DNA of 64,000 nt from Synchiropus splendidus (Eukaryota > Chordata > Actinopteri > Syngnathiformes > Callionymidae). Below the pieces are notes generated by a model that ran no database searches, had not been told where the DNA came from, and was given only the letters and a program-made list of their open reading frames with translations. Positions 1 through 14,000 of the stretch are shown here, in pieces; position 1 is the stretch's first letter; each line of letters starts with the position of its first letter. Both the position numbers and the translations under genes were made by a program. Where the stretch lies: the NCBI RefSeq assembly GCF_027744825.2, contig NC_071345.1:3049501-3113500 (forward strand), given 5' to 3'.

Positions 1-3000
1 ATAAAGCAAAGTGACTCATACTTGGGCTGTAAGTGGGCGCAGGCTGGATTTGCAGAATTAATAGACAGAGCCACGGATGGACGCTTTTTTATTGGCAAAG
101 TGCAAATGATTGCATTAGAGCGGTTCATTCAAGCCAGAATAAATTATGATGAAGCATTTCTGAAGAACCCAAAATGTGCTTTTTTTAAGTGCCGGCTTTC
201 AAAAGCTGTTGTTTTTTTCCTATTGTGTTGATTCACTGACGCTGTTACGGACTTACTCTCTTGGGATTCAGGCTCATAGCCTCTGACGTCTGTTGGCTCC
301 TGAGGTCAGTTTGCATTTTAGCTGTGGCCTCACAGATTTTAGCCCGAGTCTCCACTGACCTCACGACACGAGTGACGATGCAAAGTGTCCTTTTAGGTTG
401 ACTCACTTGCAGCTGAAACGCTGCAAGCTAGCGTGGTACCGCTGCAACAACATTGACATCTAGCTGAGTAACGACGACATTATTCTGCCACAGTTTTTTA
501 TTCTCCGGAATTTATACCTCGGCTAGCTTGCCTCAAACCTGCCACAGGTTCTTTTCTCTGCATAGAGGATGTCTCTGATCAGGGAAGCGGGCAGCGATGT
601 GTCCGATATGACGATGGGGAATTGTACGTCCTTCACGGTCCTGCTGAAGGTCCTACCAATATTAGTGTAATATCATTTGCCTTATGAAAATGAGGGAAAG
701 GAAAGCAAAGCACAGCTACGCCTGAAAAATAAAGAATACAAACACGACCCTGGCCGCAGTGTTGAGAGGCATCACCAAAACTCCAGGGTTCTGTGTGCGT
801 ATTCAGTACAATGGATCACTCCGCAATGGAGTTAGTCGATGGTAGGCAAGTAGATTCAGTCCATTTTTATAGTATAATAAAGAGTAATAAAGAATACACA
901 TGTGAGACATGGGCCAGGCTGTTCTGGTGTTCTTCGACTGTCGTAGAACAGCTCCTGCTTTTTGTCAGTCGGCGCAGTCACTGCAGCGACTGTTGGAATG
1001 GGGCGCCAGATCTGCTGTAGCAGGTTGGCAGAGTTTTCGACCGAAGTCTCGCGAAGCTCACTTCAGATCGGTGGCACGCTTTTGGTTTCAAAATTGCAGC
1101 CTTTGTGATTTGAAAGTATCACTCTGTTACACCACAATGTTGATTTGAATCGCAAAAATCGTTCAGGCCTAGGTTCTCACTTAAAAGGCGGAGTCCGACT
1201 TGACTGACGGTGAGTGAGCACTGACGTTGGAGTCATATTTATCTTCACTTCGACAAAAAATGCTGGGCTTTTCCCTGCGTAGCGGGTCAAAAACCCAGGG
1301 CCCTTATATCAGAACCCTGTGCCATATTGACTGCTGTGGTTTTGCTTCACAAATGCCCCTGCGTGGTTCATTGTTGGTGACAATGGGGAACTTAAAGGTA
1401 CTGTAGGAGGCTCTTTCTTTCTATTTTTGTCGTGTTGCTCTAATCCCCTTCACCAACCAGTCAATGAAATGCTCCAACCCAAAACTGTTTCTTGACCTGT
1501 GGAGGTGCAGTACTGTAAAAACACTGTCCCACCATTTTTACTGGCCCATTCCAAATGATTGACTGGCGACACAGCTAACAAAGTGAACCACCATGCGTCC
1601 TGTCCCGTTTTACTGTGATGATCCTTCTGAAAAGGTTAGTGAATCGATACTGCACGGCTTCAGGGGGCAATTTAAAGAAGGGGTCACGACTTCTGAATTC
1701 AAAGTGGAGCTTGTTTCCCTGTTCATTTCAAAGTCACCTCCTCTGACTTTAAGCTGTCGAAAACATACCCTGATATTTAGTACTGACGCAGAGGAACGCG
1801 TTTCTGTCCAACTGCAGCCCTCACGATGATGAGGAGGCTTCGGTCCAGAACATCTCTGTTGTTCAGTCTACATGTTGGCCTGAGACGAAAGTACTGACAG
1901 ACATCACTCATAACACAGCTGATTTAGCTCCTTCCTGAGTGGACATAACTCTGCTTTTTTAATCATGTTTTCACAGCCTTCTTTGACTCTTGCTGGGCAC
2001 AACCACTAATTGACCTATAATTAGCTGTTGTTTTATTGTTATTCATTAACCTTTTTTTTTTTTTTTAACGTCCCTTCGCCTCATCAGGTCGATGTCACAG
2101 GACGTGCCCTGCACCTGCTGCCCTGTTGTCAGTGTAACTCATGATCCTCCATGTATAATAGACGAGGATGTGCTTTCGCTCCCCCCCCCCGCCATCGTCC
2201 CCCCACCCCCCACCTCTGCCACAGTCTGTCTTCATTTCTGACTAATGACTTCATTAAACTTATTAGTGTTGCTCTGCCAGAGAGGTGAGCCGCGCGGCGG
2301 CGGCGAGCTCAGGAGATGCAGCGACTTTCTTCGTACTTTTATCTGAATTTATCTCATTTAGTCACCAGGTCATAAATCATGGCCGCACTGTTTGACTGCA
2401 GGGTTACGTCAGCGTGTTTAAAATGATTTGTAGGCAGCTGTTTTAGCATTCACTTGTGAGGTCCAAATGAGGGTCGAGTTATTTTGTTTTCAGAATTAAA
2501 AAAAAGAAATTAAGGTGTGTTTTTAGTGTAACATTTTTCGCTGTATTGAGATCTACTGACATTACATGACATTTATGTTCTATTGTTAAGATTTTTCCTT
2601 ACCTTAATTTCCTCAACAATTTCACACCTGTTTTTAATGCGTTTCAACTTTGATTTCTTTTTTTATACTGTTCATTATCTTTCATTGAACTTTTGTAGTT
2701 TTTATTCTTTTTTCGCCTCTCATCATGCATCATACATTTTACTTGCGACATTTTGACTTCTGGTGGCCATAATGTTTAGCCAAACATAACAAAATAATAT
2801 TGAAACACCAGACCGCCTTTCTCCTTTTGTTTCCCCGTGACGGCACCACGTTTGTAAATCCTGGATTTATCAGTCGACAAAGCTGTTGTAGCACACGCGA
2901 ACGGGTTGTTTGGTGTGATTTTTGTTTTCCTCATTTCAGCTCGGCGTGTGAAGGCCGTCACCTGCACAGCAAGTCTCTGCGTTTGCATGAAAAACCATTC

Positions 3001-6000
3001 TAATTTCAGGCATCGCAGCGTCCTGGCTCGGCGTGTGTACACGTCGTGTGCACCGCCTGATACCGGCCTCGGTGTGCCGCGCGCACATCCCCTTTTGCTC
3101 CCTGCTTGTCCCAGATACATCCCTCATTTTTGGAACACGTCAGACAGATGAGCCGAGGCGGCTGGATCAAGTTTCAAAGAGAACAAACAACGCATTTTTA
3201 AATACGTGTTGCCGGTTTGGCCTCCTTTAAGCACAAAGAGCACGGCGATGACGAGGCTACGGAAGATGCGGCAATCCCTGCAGCGAGTTGCGTCAACAAT
3301 AACTAAATCAGGAAGACTTATCCACGTGTATTGTGGTGTTGTTCATCTCGGTTCACATGCCTTCTTTGGCACCTTGGGTGCTATCAAATACACAATGCAG
3401 TAGTTGAAGCGACAGAGTCGGATGACATCATTCGTCAGGCCCCATTCTTTCACTTAAGATGGACAGGATTTCAGATGATTTCCCAGAGATCAGTCGGATT
3501 AGTGGTGGGTGTTTGGTCTTCGCACCTTCAGGGATGACCATTGGGAAAAAGCGTGTTGTCACTCTGGTGATGCGTTCAAGCGGACACTCTCATCTCTGCC
3601 AGTAGGGCCTCCATTTTGTAGAGAGAGCAAGGTCTACAGTCAGGGCTGTGTATTGGCAGGTATCTTCAGATAGGATACGTATCCCGACACAGGAGTGGTG
3701 ATACAATACATTGCAATGTATTGCGATACTGTCAGTTCAGCAATATATTGTTTTATTTGGAGAAATCAGATAATGCAGCACAATATCATGTGTATAAAAG
3801 CAAGTTTATTGGTATCGCATTCAGATCAATTTCACACTCCAACAGAGGAATGAAATACATCCAGTGTGCAAAATGAAAACGATAGCGTTAAAACACATCC
3901 CAAATGCCGCAGCGTATTGATAGAGACTAAATATCAACACTATATCACACAATCCAATATGGCGAATATCGATACAATATCGCCAAATCATGTATCGCAA
4001 TGTTTGAGCGCATCAAGCGTACGCTCCTGTCTACAATAGATCATCAAGATCGGCGTGTTGGCTTCATAATGTTGGTTATATGTACAGGGCTAACTGTCTC
4101 AGAGCCCGTGGGTTCTTGATTTTGATACCTGATTTCCTATAAATTGAACAAAAGTTGGGTCGCTTCACAATTTCAGCAATGATTCAAGTTGTTGCTTGCC
4201 ATTTTCAAAGACATTAAATAAAGTGGGAAGTGAATCCAAGCAATTGACAAACACAGAGACCTCTAAACTCTCTCGGGCCTTGTAACATTGTTGCAGAATT
4301 ATGACCAGTTCAAGGGCTCAGTGTGAGAGGGGCAGGTTGGTGTTGGTGGTTGCGTTTTGCTGTGGGTTGTTGCCAGTTGCAGCTGGAGCTACTCCCACGC
4401 TTTCCACCGCTGCTCTCAATCGCTCTCAACTCAAAGATACGGGTGGTCTAAGGGTGACTGGACGTCCCAAAAATTGATTAGCTCGCAACTGAGAGCGCAA
4501 GCTGCGCCGACAGCAAGGAGCCATGATTTCCCTTCTTATTTAGGTCTGTGTTTTGTGTTTAATATCTCTACAATGAAGCACTTTTGTTTTTGAATTGACT
4601 TGTTATAAAATATTTAGCGTGCAGTATTCTCATGACTCCAGCTGGGATAGATTAATTCACTTTCTATTATTTCTTTAGGGCGCACAAACCGCTCCATTTG
4701 CAAGCTGAAATAATCAGATTCCAGTTTGGAGGTCCCACTGTCCCGCCGCGTCATTTACTATGCCAGCATGGAAACGCGTCAGTTTGACTGAACCAAAAAC
4801 GGCTACTTATGTAACTCAATTGTGTAGCAGTTAAGGCGAGATTGTTTTCGAGATTAATGCTATGTTAGCTGTCCAGCTCTCCTTCCTAGCCATTAAACCG
4901 ACAACATTCTTCTCTGGTACAGAGTGAATAAGTGTCACTGTTGCCCGAGGACTGAGACAACAGACAAGTCCAGTCAGAGCCAAAACGTCTACAGTTGCGT
5001 CGTGCATGAATGAATCGTTGGTCTCCCCAGCGTCTTGTGGTGCCATCTCGGAGTGTTGCATAACGTCTTTATGCCTAAATGTATTTGCATTTAGGAGGCC
5101 GTGCAATCCAAATACATTTCCATTTCCAGTTGACCGACTCCAGTACGGTTTCATGCAAAGCTTGACTGCTCTGTCTTCAACAGGGTAGAACGTGTCCCGG
5201 CCTCTCTGCTCCTGCCCGCCTCCACCTGGAGGACCATTATCACCCGAATTGGAAGACATTGTCTCTGTCTGTCTGTAATGGTCCCTGCCAATCAGCGAGT
5301 GAGTGTGGGGCAGGTTTCCATGGAGAAAAGTGGTCGCAGTAAATTGCCGGCGAGGCTCCGCTCGAGCATGCTGGTCTGATTCAAGGCGATAGAATTCTCT
5401 CTGCAGCGGTGAAAGGGAAAAAGCCCCGACAGACCTTCCCCCGCTGCTCGCCTGTCGACATGTCTCATCGCTTATCATCCTGTCTCACTGTGTTCTAAAC
5501 AGGGACTCGGTCAGACAACAGAGTCGATAGCCATGTGGCATCACGGTGTCCGTACGCACTGTCTTGTGTTGCGGATGTTGAGTTTGGCATCAAAGGTTGC
5601 TGTGATGGTGAGCTGTCAGAGATCCAACCTCCCTTCCCCCCGTAAGGGTGCGCTGGCCTCACAGGGAGTCCACCACGCCCGCAGCGTCCTTTCAACACTG
5701 AGTGGTTTGCATCTGCAGGATCTGCACTTGCTTTTTCCTTTTCTGGAGGAGTTATTGCGGCAGCAGCTACATTTCTTCCTGGCTAACAAGAGCCGTCTTC
5801 AAGTCAGAGCTTCCACAGGCTGCACAAACTCTACGTCTAATATCTTCATTTTACTTCAACCGTGACTGGAAATGGTTCTTTAAGCTTCACAGATCATACT
5901 CACGTTCATTGTCGAGCTGTTGTTCATTCTGAAAGGCATTCTTCTCTCAATGGCCACTTCACCTCTCAGTGAAGGGCATTGAGATGTTGCAAATCAGTTG

Positions 6001-8000
6001 CTGTTTCAAACTTGTTTTGTGTGGGCTGTGTGATTAAAGTGGATATGAATGTGCTGCTGATGCGATCTGTGGCCTTTTAAGGTCTCTCTCTTGCAGCTTG
6101 TATGTGCGAGTTTCTCTGGGTTCAAGTGACTGAGGTACCCAGTGATGCAAACCACCTGTCTTGTTACTGCGTTCCCTTTCTAGGCTATAGCTTCACCCTT
6201 AGATTACTGCTGCTTTCTTTTGGCTTCATACACAGTCTCAGAGCAAAGAGAGCGCCGTACATTTGACTCCAGCGATGCGTTACCTGATACGGCCACTTAC
6301 AGGTGTTTAATCTTTCCCCGAAGAGTGTCCTAAACTCTGGGGGGTTCTGTGTAGTTGAGAAGCTTTCAAAAGCTCTAACCTGCTGAATTCACTTTTTAGA
6401 AAGCAGACAGTAGACAGCAGCATTTTTGAGTGTTGGGACGAACAGTTGAAATATTCTGTCTTTATTCTTACGTAGTAGCAAACAACACTCCCACTATACA
6501 AGCTAGCGTAACATCTGTGTTGGAGCGACGATTCGTTCTCTGCTGCGATCACTCCTGCAGTTGAGTTTTGAGAACTGTGACCTCAAATTCATTGTACCTG
6601 CTGCCTGTTGGCCGGATTAATTCAGCACTGTTCCAGCAGGCACGGACCTGCTGGAATGCATTCATTTGATCCTTCCAGCTCGTCCTCCGCTGACCTCTAT
6701 GCTTTTCAGATTTTCTCAGTTGACTTTAAGCCTTTGTACTGAAAGTGTCTCGTGCCCCTCTGAGACCTGAGCCCTGTCCCACAAGAATGACAGCGAGTAT
6801 TTGACAAGCCATGCTAAAAATCTCAGCAACCAGACAAGGTAGCGCACTGTCGCCAACTCACACTTGAACTCTGTCTCGTACAGGAGCCACTTGTAATCAG
6901 GGACTCTATCTGGTGGCATCGGGGTGTGGGGGTGTGGATGATGGGACAGGGATTTGGAGTGCACAAGAGCCAGATGGGTACAGGAGGGGAAATTAGGCGA
7001 GAAAAGAGAGATAGTAATTGGGACAGCTGCACAGCTTGAGGCACAATCAGATGGATAGCCCACCTCACTCTCACCCCGCTGCCCCACTCACCGGGAAGAA
7101 AAAACTCAGCCAGAGAGCCAGATGCCGGTCATTAGGATCTTCATTACAACAGCGCAAATTCAGTCTGTGGCTGGGCTGCACCGGGCCACCAAGACGCCGA
7201 CGTATCAGTGGATGGGAGCAGGAGTTTAAGCTGATGTGACAGATTTGGTTCATTTCACATTTGCGAGTGGACAGGGTGTGTGGCGGCCGGCCTCTGCGTG
7301 CAAGTTGGTGAGTTTTCGCAGAAATCCCTGCAAATTCATGTTCAACACATGTCATAAGTAGCCTGTGTTCGACCTGAGTTCTGGCAGGCATCGAGTGCCC
7401 TCCGTTTAAACTCTGTGGCGGGTTCAGCTGGAGGTCTTTGGACAGTTGGACCTGGATGAAAGGGCGGCATTATCTTCCTCACAAGCGAGGTTTTATTTAT
7501 GTCAGCAGGCCCAGTCTGGCTCCTGAGGGGTTTGTTTTCCAGTGGCCAAGAGAGCGCCACGTTATTGATCCCCGATGGCAAAGATCCATCCGTCCAACCA
7601 CCAACTGGGATGTTGGAGAGCAGCATCAGCTGCAGCGTCGAGTGCTTGTGGTGGTCACTCTGAGCTTAGCCTAAAGAGTGTGTGGAAGGTCACAAGAGGG
7701 GGACTGGCAAATGGACCTGTGTCTCTCTTACTCAGGCTTCAAATGGTTGACATCTGTGCTACAGTGTGTTCAGGGTGTCTAATGGACTGGGGCGGGTGGA
7801 GGGACGGTGGTACAGTTTGACTTGAAATCCAATCCATCAGTGACTGAAGTACGTTTGGATATTAGCACAGTTGTCCGTCACAACAACAACAACATGTCTG
7901 GGGTTGCGTCCTACTGCAACGCACATTGGCAAAGATGTTCCACAAGAATTGGTGCAAAGTCAGGTTCTAGATTTTACATAATGAAAAACACTGCATATGC
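1..8000. other. gene-poor flank, block 1
   Basis: No gene is supported. Minor features are a 15-T run at 2052-2066, a C-rich tract at 2181-2214 and a short GCGGCGGCGG-type GC-rich patch near 2290-2310. An inverted-repeat element at 3640-4010 is listed separately. The longest ORF of the whole window (215 codons, minus strand, 4831-5478) lies here. It has no recognisable domain and is treated as unproven. Confidence 0.65.
3640..4010. mobile_element. non-autonomous inverted-repeat DNA transposon relic (probably hAT-like)
   Basis: The element opens CAGGGCTGTGTATTGG and then carries a string of GATACG/CGATAC motifs. It closes with the inverted counterpart (TCGATACAATATCG, then TGTATCGCAATG). The centre is noncoding. 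The terminal CAGGG and paired GATA-CGATAC ends are those of a short element common in fish genomes. It has no ORF. The family call is from memory of that sequence type and the right end looks truncated. Confidence 0.5.
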
Positions 8001-11000
8001 TGACAGAGTTACAACTTCAATCAAGATGTTAACTTTAAACATGTATCTCATGGGACAAATCAGAAGAAATGGTTACTCTTGGAAAAAAATAAAATACAGT
8101 ATGTAGAAAAAAAAAAAATGGTGACCAAAGACGTGGAAGTGACAAAACACTTGCACTAAAACTAACTAAATAATAACTAAAATAATCTGACTTAAGAAGT
8201 CTGGGGATAAACATTGATTCTTAAAAACGCCATCAACTCTACAAACCTGCACCGAACATAACTGTGGAATAACATTCAGTCGTTGCTTTCACGTAGAAAA
8301 TGACACGAAGGTCACTAAGTTGTCGATCATAGAAGACAAGTCTTGATGTTACACAAAGATGATCGCAGAGAGGAAAAAGAAGTAACCTTGAGTATGTTTA
8401 GTCCTGAAGTAATGTCCTTGTGATGTCTTGGAAACTCTGTCTGGTGAAGAAGTGTGCGAACATTATTGCTTGTCACTTAAGTATTTTTGAGACGCAGAAG
8501 AAACTTAGGTTTACAACCATCCGTGCTGATGTCATTGGTTAGTCTGCTGGTTCTTATGTCACTGAGTTAAGGGAAACAGTTAGCCATAAAATGAGTCATA
8601 TTAGGAAATGATTGCTTGAAAACGTCAGACCTTTTATAGCTTCTGCTTTTGACATAAAAACTTATGAGCACAACTGCGGTTTGCATCAGGAAGGAGGTAA
8701 TTCTGAAAAGTTTATATGAGAGTTGAGACTGAGCTATCTATACGCCGCTGCTCAATAAAATATATAGTGTTCCGTTGACGTCGGAGCTTCCCCGGCGGTT
8801 GCTGAAGGGAACTGTGGATGGATATAGGAAATCGCTAGCTGAGAATCGGAAAGGGAAAACACAATGGGTGCAATAAAAAAGGGAATCATAACAATCTGAG
8901 AATAACTGTGAGAAAGCATTGTTCACTGCCTCATTAGCTGCGACAGTGTTGCGCTAGCTGCGGGTGGATGTTCTTGCACAAATGGCCTTCTGTGCAGAGG
9001 CATATTTGCTGGAAACATTGGTTGTTTTTGATCAAGAGCGGCTGCATTAAAGTGAGATATAAGTTATGGAACATCTGTACGCGGGCTATTTTCAACAAAC
9101 ACATCAGTCTTTAGAAACCGCTGTGCATGAATCACTCAGCGCCACCGTGGAGGCTCACTTAGCGAGTGAACGAATCCTGCGGACAAGCAGGGCGGCGTCA
9201 CAGTCATGCCCCTTTTAGGGAAATGCTCGTCTGTGGCTTCATGGCCGCTGTCTCTAGAAACCGAATGGACTGTGTGGAAAGTTGCTTGGTCGACTGCTGA
9301 CATGAACTGCCACGGCGAGAGCTTGTGACCCCGGTGATTACTACAATGATGTCAGCGAGCTCGCCCATGTCAGCAGTCACGATAATGTCTGCCGCTGTCA
9401 ACCGCTCTGACGATAACTTGAGATAATGACACAAATGATTGCTGCAATGACATCAGCGGCCATGTTGGCACCATGATGTCAGTGGTCACAGTGCCATCAA
9501 GGGCCGAGACGGCTTCAGCTGTCACAGCGACAGCTATGGTCGCTTCAGAAGTCAGCTGATGTTGACCACCAAGGAGAGTCAAGTTCAGTGACCACAATAA
9601 CCACTTAACAACAGAACCAGTACGAGACCTGTAGCTACAGTGTTAGAGCTTGCATGCGAGTGACTAGTGGGTTGACATCGTCGTCACAGTATTGTCAGTA
9701 GTATGGTGTAGTCCATTTCTGGGTTAAAGTTGGGACTTTTCGGATTCTGAGATTTCACCGTCCGTCTTTCACAGTGTCGTCTTTTCTGTGCGTCTCCACA
9801 CCACTATGGAGAAGCAACGCTTGAGCCTTCTGCTTCACCAACCTACTCGCGTGCTGCAGCAGCTGACCTGTCAGTCATTAACATGTGACCCCGCCCACTG
9901 GCGAACATGCTGGCAAGCTTCTGTTTCAATGAGCAATTGTTAGGAGAAAATAAATCCTGGCTTGCAAGAGGACTGAACCCGCTGTTGCTACGTGTTGATG
10001 CTAAGCGAATTCACTTACGAATTGTCCGAACATCATAAATGTAGACGATTCCAATGTTGATCTAAATAGTCGGCATCTCTTTCCCAGCAGAAGCGTTTTA
10101 CTGCTGTCTCTGTCAACATGTAGTGAAGAGTGAGGGGGGAAAAAAACCCGGTCGTGAGTGTCAGTTTGGCCTTAGTCCTGCTGCCTATGCCAAACTTGCC
10201 TTTTGAGCGCCTCCGCATGTGCAGTCATGAAATCAGATTTTTTTTTTTTGTTTGTAAAACAAACATTGAGAAGCTTCTAAAAGCATCTGAACTGAAGTAA
10301 CTTCCTGGAGCATTTTATTTAAAATGAGAACTCCCTGAGGACCCTTGTAATCGTTTCCCCTCTGCCTAATGTAGTTTCCGGGTATTTAGTCATGCTGTAT
10401 GGCTGACAAGTATATTTCCAATCCTTTGCTCATTGATTGTGCCGTAAAAATATATTTACAGCGCTCATACTGTTATCCTTCCTACAGAGATATTACATTT
10501 TATTACCCAGCAATATCAATACATATTTACTGCCCTGGCAGAGCCAATGTTTATAGATTGCAGTGGCAGTTCCTAATGGAAATGTGTACGGCTGTGAAAA
10601 GCAACATGTGCAACTCTCGGCTCAAACCTCATTTGCCACCAGATGGTTTCAGTCAAACACGAACAATAGATTTCTCCCTTTCTCGCTGTTTTGAAGAAAG
10701 CGGTCGATTGGCGGGTTATCCATTACGGCGTCAAGATTGAGCGCTTTGACTCATCCTCTCTGTTCCGCCGGCCGCTGCCATCTTTCATGTCGCGTCGCGC
10801 CTCGGAGAACAATTACCTGTCTCACTGATCAAATTTACATTCTTTTAATGCGGCATATTTCTTAATATACAGAGTCACATTTGCATAATTGAATCAGAGG
10901 AATAAGTGTGAGACAGTGTTGTGTAAACCCGACTCTTGATGAGTGGCGGAGTTGTCAGTCGATGTTTAACGATTTTAACCTTTCAAAGGTGTCGTTTTTT

Positions 11001-14000
11001 TCTTCTCTTCTGATGATGAAGATGCCCTGGACAGTGTGCAACATTTAGCATAGCAGGAATATGACATATTGTGGATAGAATCGACAAATGTGCGACCACC
11101 AATACTAGCATCAGGCTTTCCATTGGTTCTGAGTCAGAACTGTTGTGCAACGATTTGGTCGTTGGAGATGTTTTGAAAGATTTGAATGTGAAGTCAATTT
11201 AGAGGAGCAACATTAGTGAAACATATAAATAAAATATGGAGGCAAGATTCCAACACGTTTTGGACAACACGGTTCCAATGGCAGCTTCAGGGCATTTGAA
11301 GTACCAGACTGGGAAAATTCATCAACAAGAAGACGAAGCGACATGCAGGAGAAGCTAATAGTTGCCGCTGCTAGCATTCACATCTTTGCCGTCATAGCGC
11401 ACCCAGAGGCAGCGACGTCTATTGATGTTAATATTCTTCCATGGTGGATAGCAGCCTACAATTCGGCTCTCTGAGCTGCCATGTTGACTTTCCACTCATT
11501 TGAGACCCGCCACCAGCAGATTGACCTACTTTTTTAACATGACTTGTGTTGGAGGTCCTGTGCAAGCAGCCGGGCAAGTGTCGCCAAGTTGTGTTTAGTG
11601 TGATTGTAACCCAACCTCAGATTCTGGTAGTTCTAGTAATTATGCAAACAACAACACGTTTGTTAGCAACAACCACAAGACAACTAAAACAACTACAGCT
11701 ATCGACAAAACTACAAGAGTAACAATCAATGGCAATGCCTTTGTTGTTCCTCCCACGACCTGTTTCAAGGTTAACCCAAAAACATGTCATTGAATTTCTG
11801 TAAAGAGGGGCTGGTATTGGAAATTTGAAATTCATAAACAAATGGAGCAGATCAGATCCAACATGTGACTTGAGTCTCCAATTCCGCATGTATCCCTGAT
11901 ATCACTCCAGCCCTGGCTTTCTCTATGAGATTTGAAAAAAACATCTTTCCTTTTGATGCGCACCCAATTTACGTTGTTGTGCTGCTGTCAGCTTGTTGAT
12001 GGTCCTTATTCCTCATTCAGCATTTGTCAGAGTGGCAGCGTTGGCATTCACCTCTTGCAAAGCCTTTGGCAAACCAGCGTGAAAGCATTTGCATCTGACA
12101 TTCCCATCATGTAGCCTCGGGGACGCTGTTATACGTGTTGTCACCTCCTCCTCTCCCTCTTCTATGGTTGTGTAGTTGCATCACCCTCCATCACCTCCAT
12201 CATTGCACAGGGCTCTTTCAAACGGCGTGCTTGGCAGACATCGCCCCTTACTCATGCCGCGTTCCCGGAGAGCCATAAAAGCGTGCGAGTCAGATGCCGC
12301 AAATAGTGATGACGGGGCAGCCCAAGTGCTATTATACAGCACAGTCAGACAGCCAAGAGAAAGCAAGCTGTCTGAGTATGAAACTACGTTTACATAAGCA
12401 TCTTCATCTCTGCAACAGAAGAGGGAGATACTGTGGTAGAGATGTTGAAGATGCTCAGAACCAGCATGCCTCCTTATTCACATTGTACCTCTAACCCTTA
12501 TCTCTCAACAATAAGTCAGGGACGTTGGGTGTCCCAGGGGGTGTAAACTAGTGTGACAGTAAGACAAAGGATCTTCAGGCTTCTTCTTTAGGTGTTATAA
12601 ACAGATTTTTGAGTGTAGAAGCATCAGACCATAAAGCAGTGGTTGTTACTGTTGTAGTTTCTCCTGGGTGGAATTGTGGGTATTCATGCTTGAGGAATTG
12701 TTGTTTACTGTGTTCCCAGTATGATACCATTTCCTAGTGTGGCACTTGAAATTGCTATTGCTATTGATATTGCTGCGTTGTTCCCCATATATGTTCGCTA
12801 GCTTTGTTATCAGTATTTTTTGTGTCGGGAAGGGATTGACGTCCCTAAGAATTAGGACTGCACTTCATGATGCTACGCTTTACTTTCGTTACGTGTAAAG
12901 ACAACGTAAGCGTCATCGGCTGCCGAGATGTGGTTTGTTTACTGTATATCGAGTGTTGCTGCTGATAGTGTTAAGTCGTTTGGTGAACCGACAGAGATGA
13001 AATAGGCGGAGCTGAAGTTGGCTCAACTGTGTTTTTTAGTGAAACACCTGTTAGAGGTATGTCGATGTTAGCGTTAGCCTGAATTCTAGCTGACTTTTGT
13101 TTGTTAAGAAGAAATGACAATATACTCATTAATGTTGTACAGTTCATTTCAGCGGACACGGTCGTCCTTTAGGTCGCTAGCATGTGATACGAGGAGAAAG
13201 TAAACAAATGGAAGAGTTGTCTTTGTTACTAAAATGTCCCCGTTGTCCTATACCCTGTTGTTTTTAAGTTACATTATTCAATAAACGTGATTTCGTGGGA
13301 CTCTATATACACTTCATCTTTGTTTCAAGCCAGCTCCGGAGCCCCCTCTGTTTGTGCGGATCATTTCAAGTGAATGACGAGTGCCCTCGGTCTTAGGAGT
13401 ATTGGGACACAATACACTTACACGTGAACGTGCTAAACAGAGTGCTTCAGCTTTGAGAATTCCTACTGCTTTCAATTCATCGTCTCCTATTGACCTCGCT
13501 GATGGTTTGTTTTCTCACTGACAGCAAATACCCAGAGCAAAGTGCTGCTCATACAGTGGGCATGTGCTAACTCTCCCTCCACGTGTGCTTGAACACACCG
13601 TCTCCACTCATTAGCTCTGGTTGTTTTGGCTGCAGTAGATGTTGACTTGTCATTGAAGGGTGAAAATGGCTTGGCGCTTGTGAGAGGTAAGCATGAAAAC
13701 TGAGCAGCTAAGCTGAAGCAAGACCTCTGATGACCACTATTTGTAGAACATAGTGTGTGTGTACTTGGCATCTACGCGAGTATTTCTGCGCCTCACACAA
13801 GTTGTTGTTCCCTTTAATCGAGATCTGATCAGATTCGTAGCTTCCATGTAGCCACTTGCTCGCCTCTGCCAACGTGATGTTCTTTTCCTGTCAGTGGCCC
13901 GAAGCCACTTCTGATAAAGATGGCAAAGAGACTTACGTGATGTCATCCGCTCTAGCAGGTTATCAAATATGCATCTGTATATCTGCGTGACAAGCTGCTC

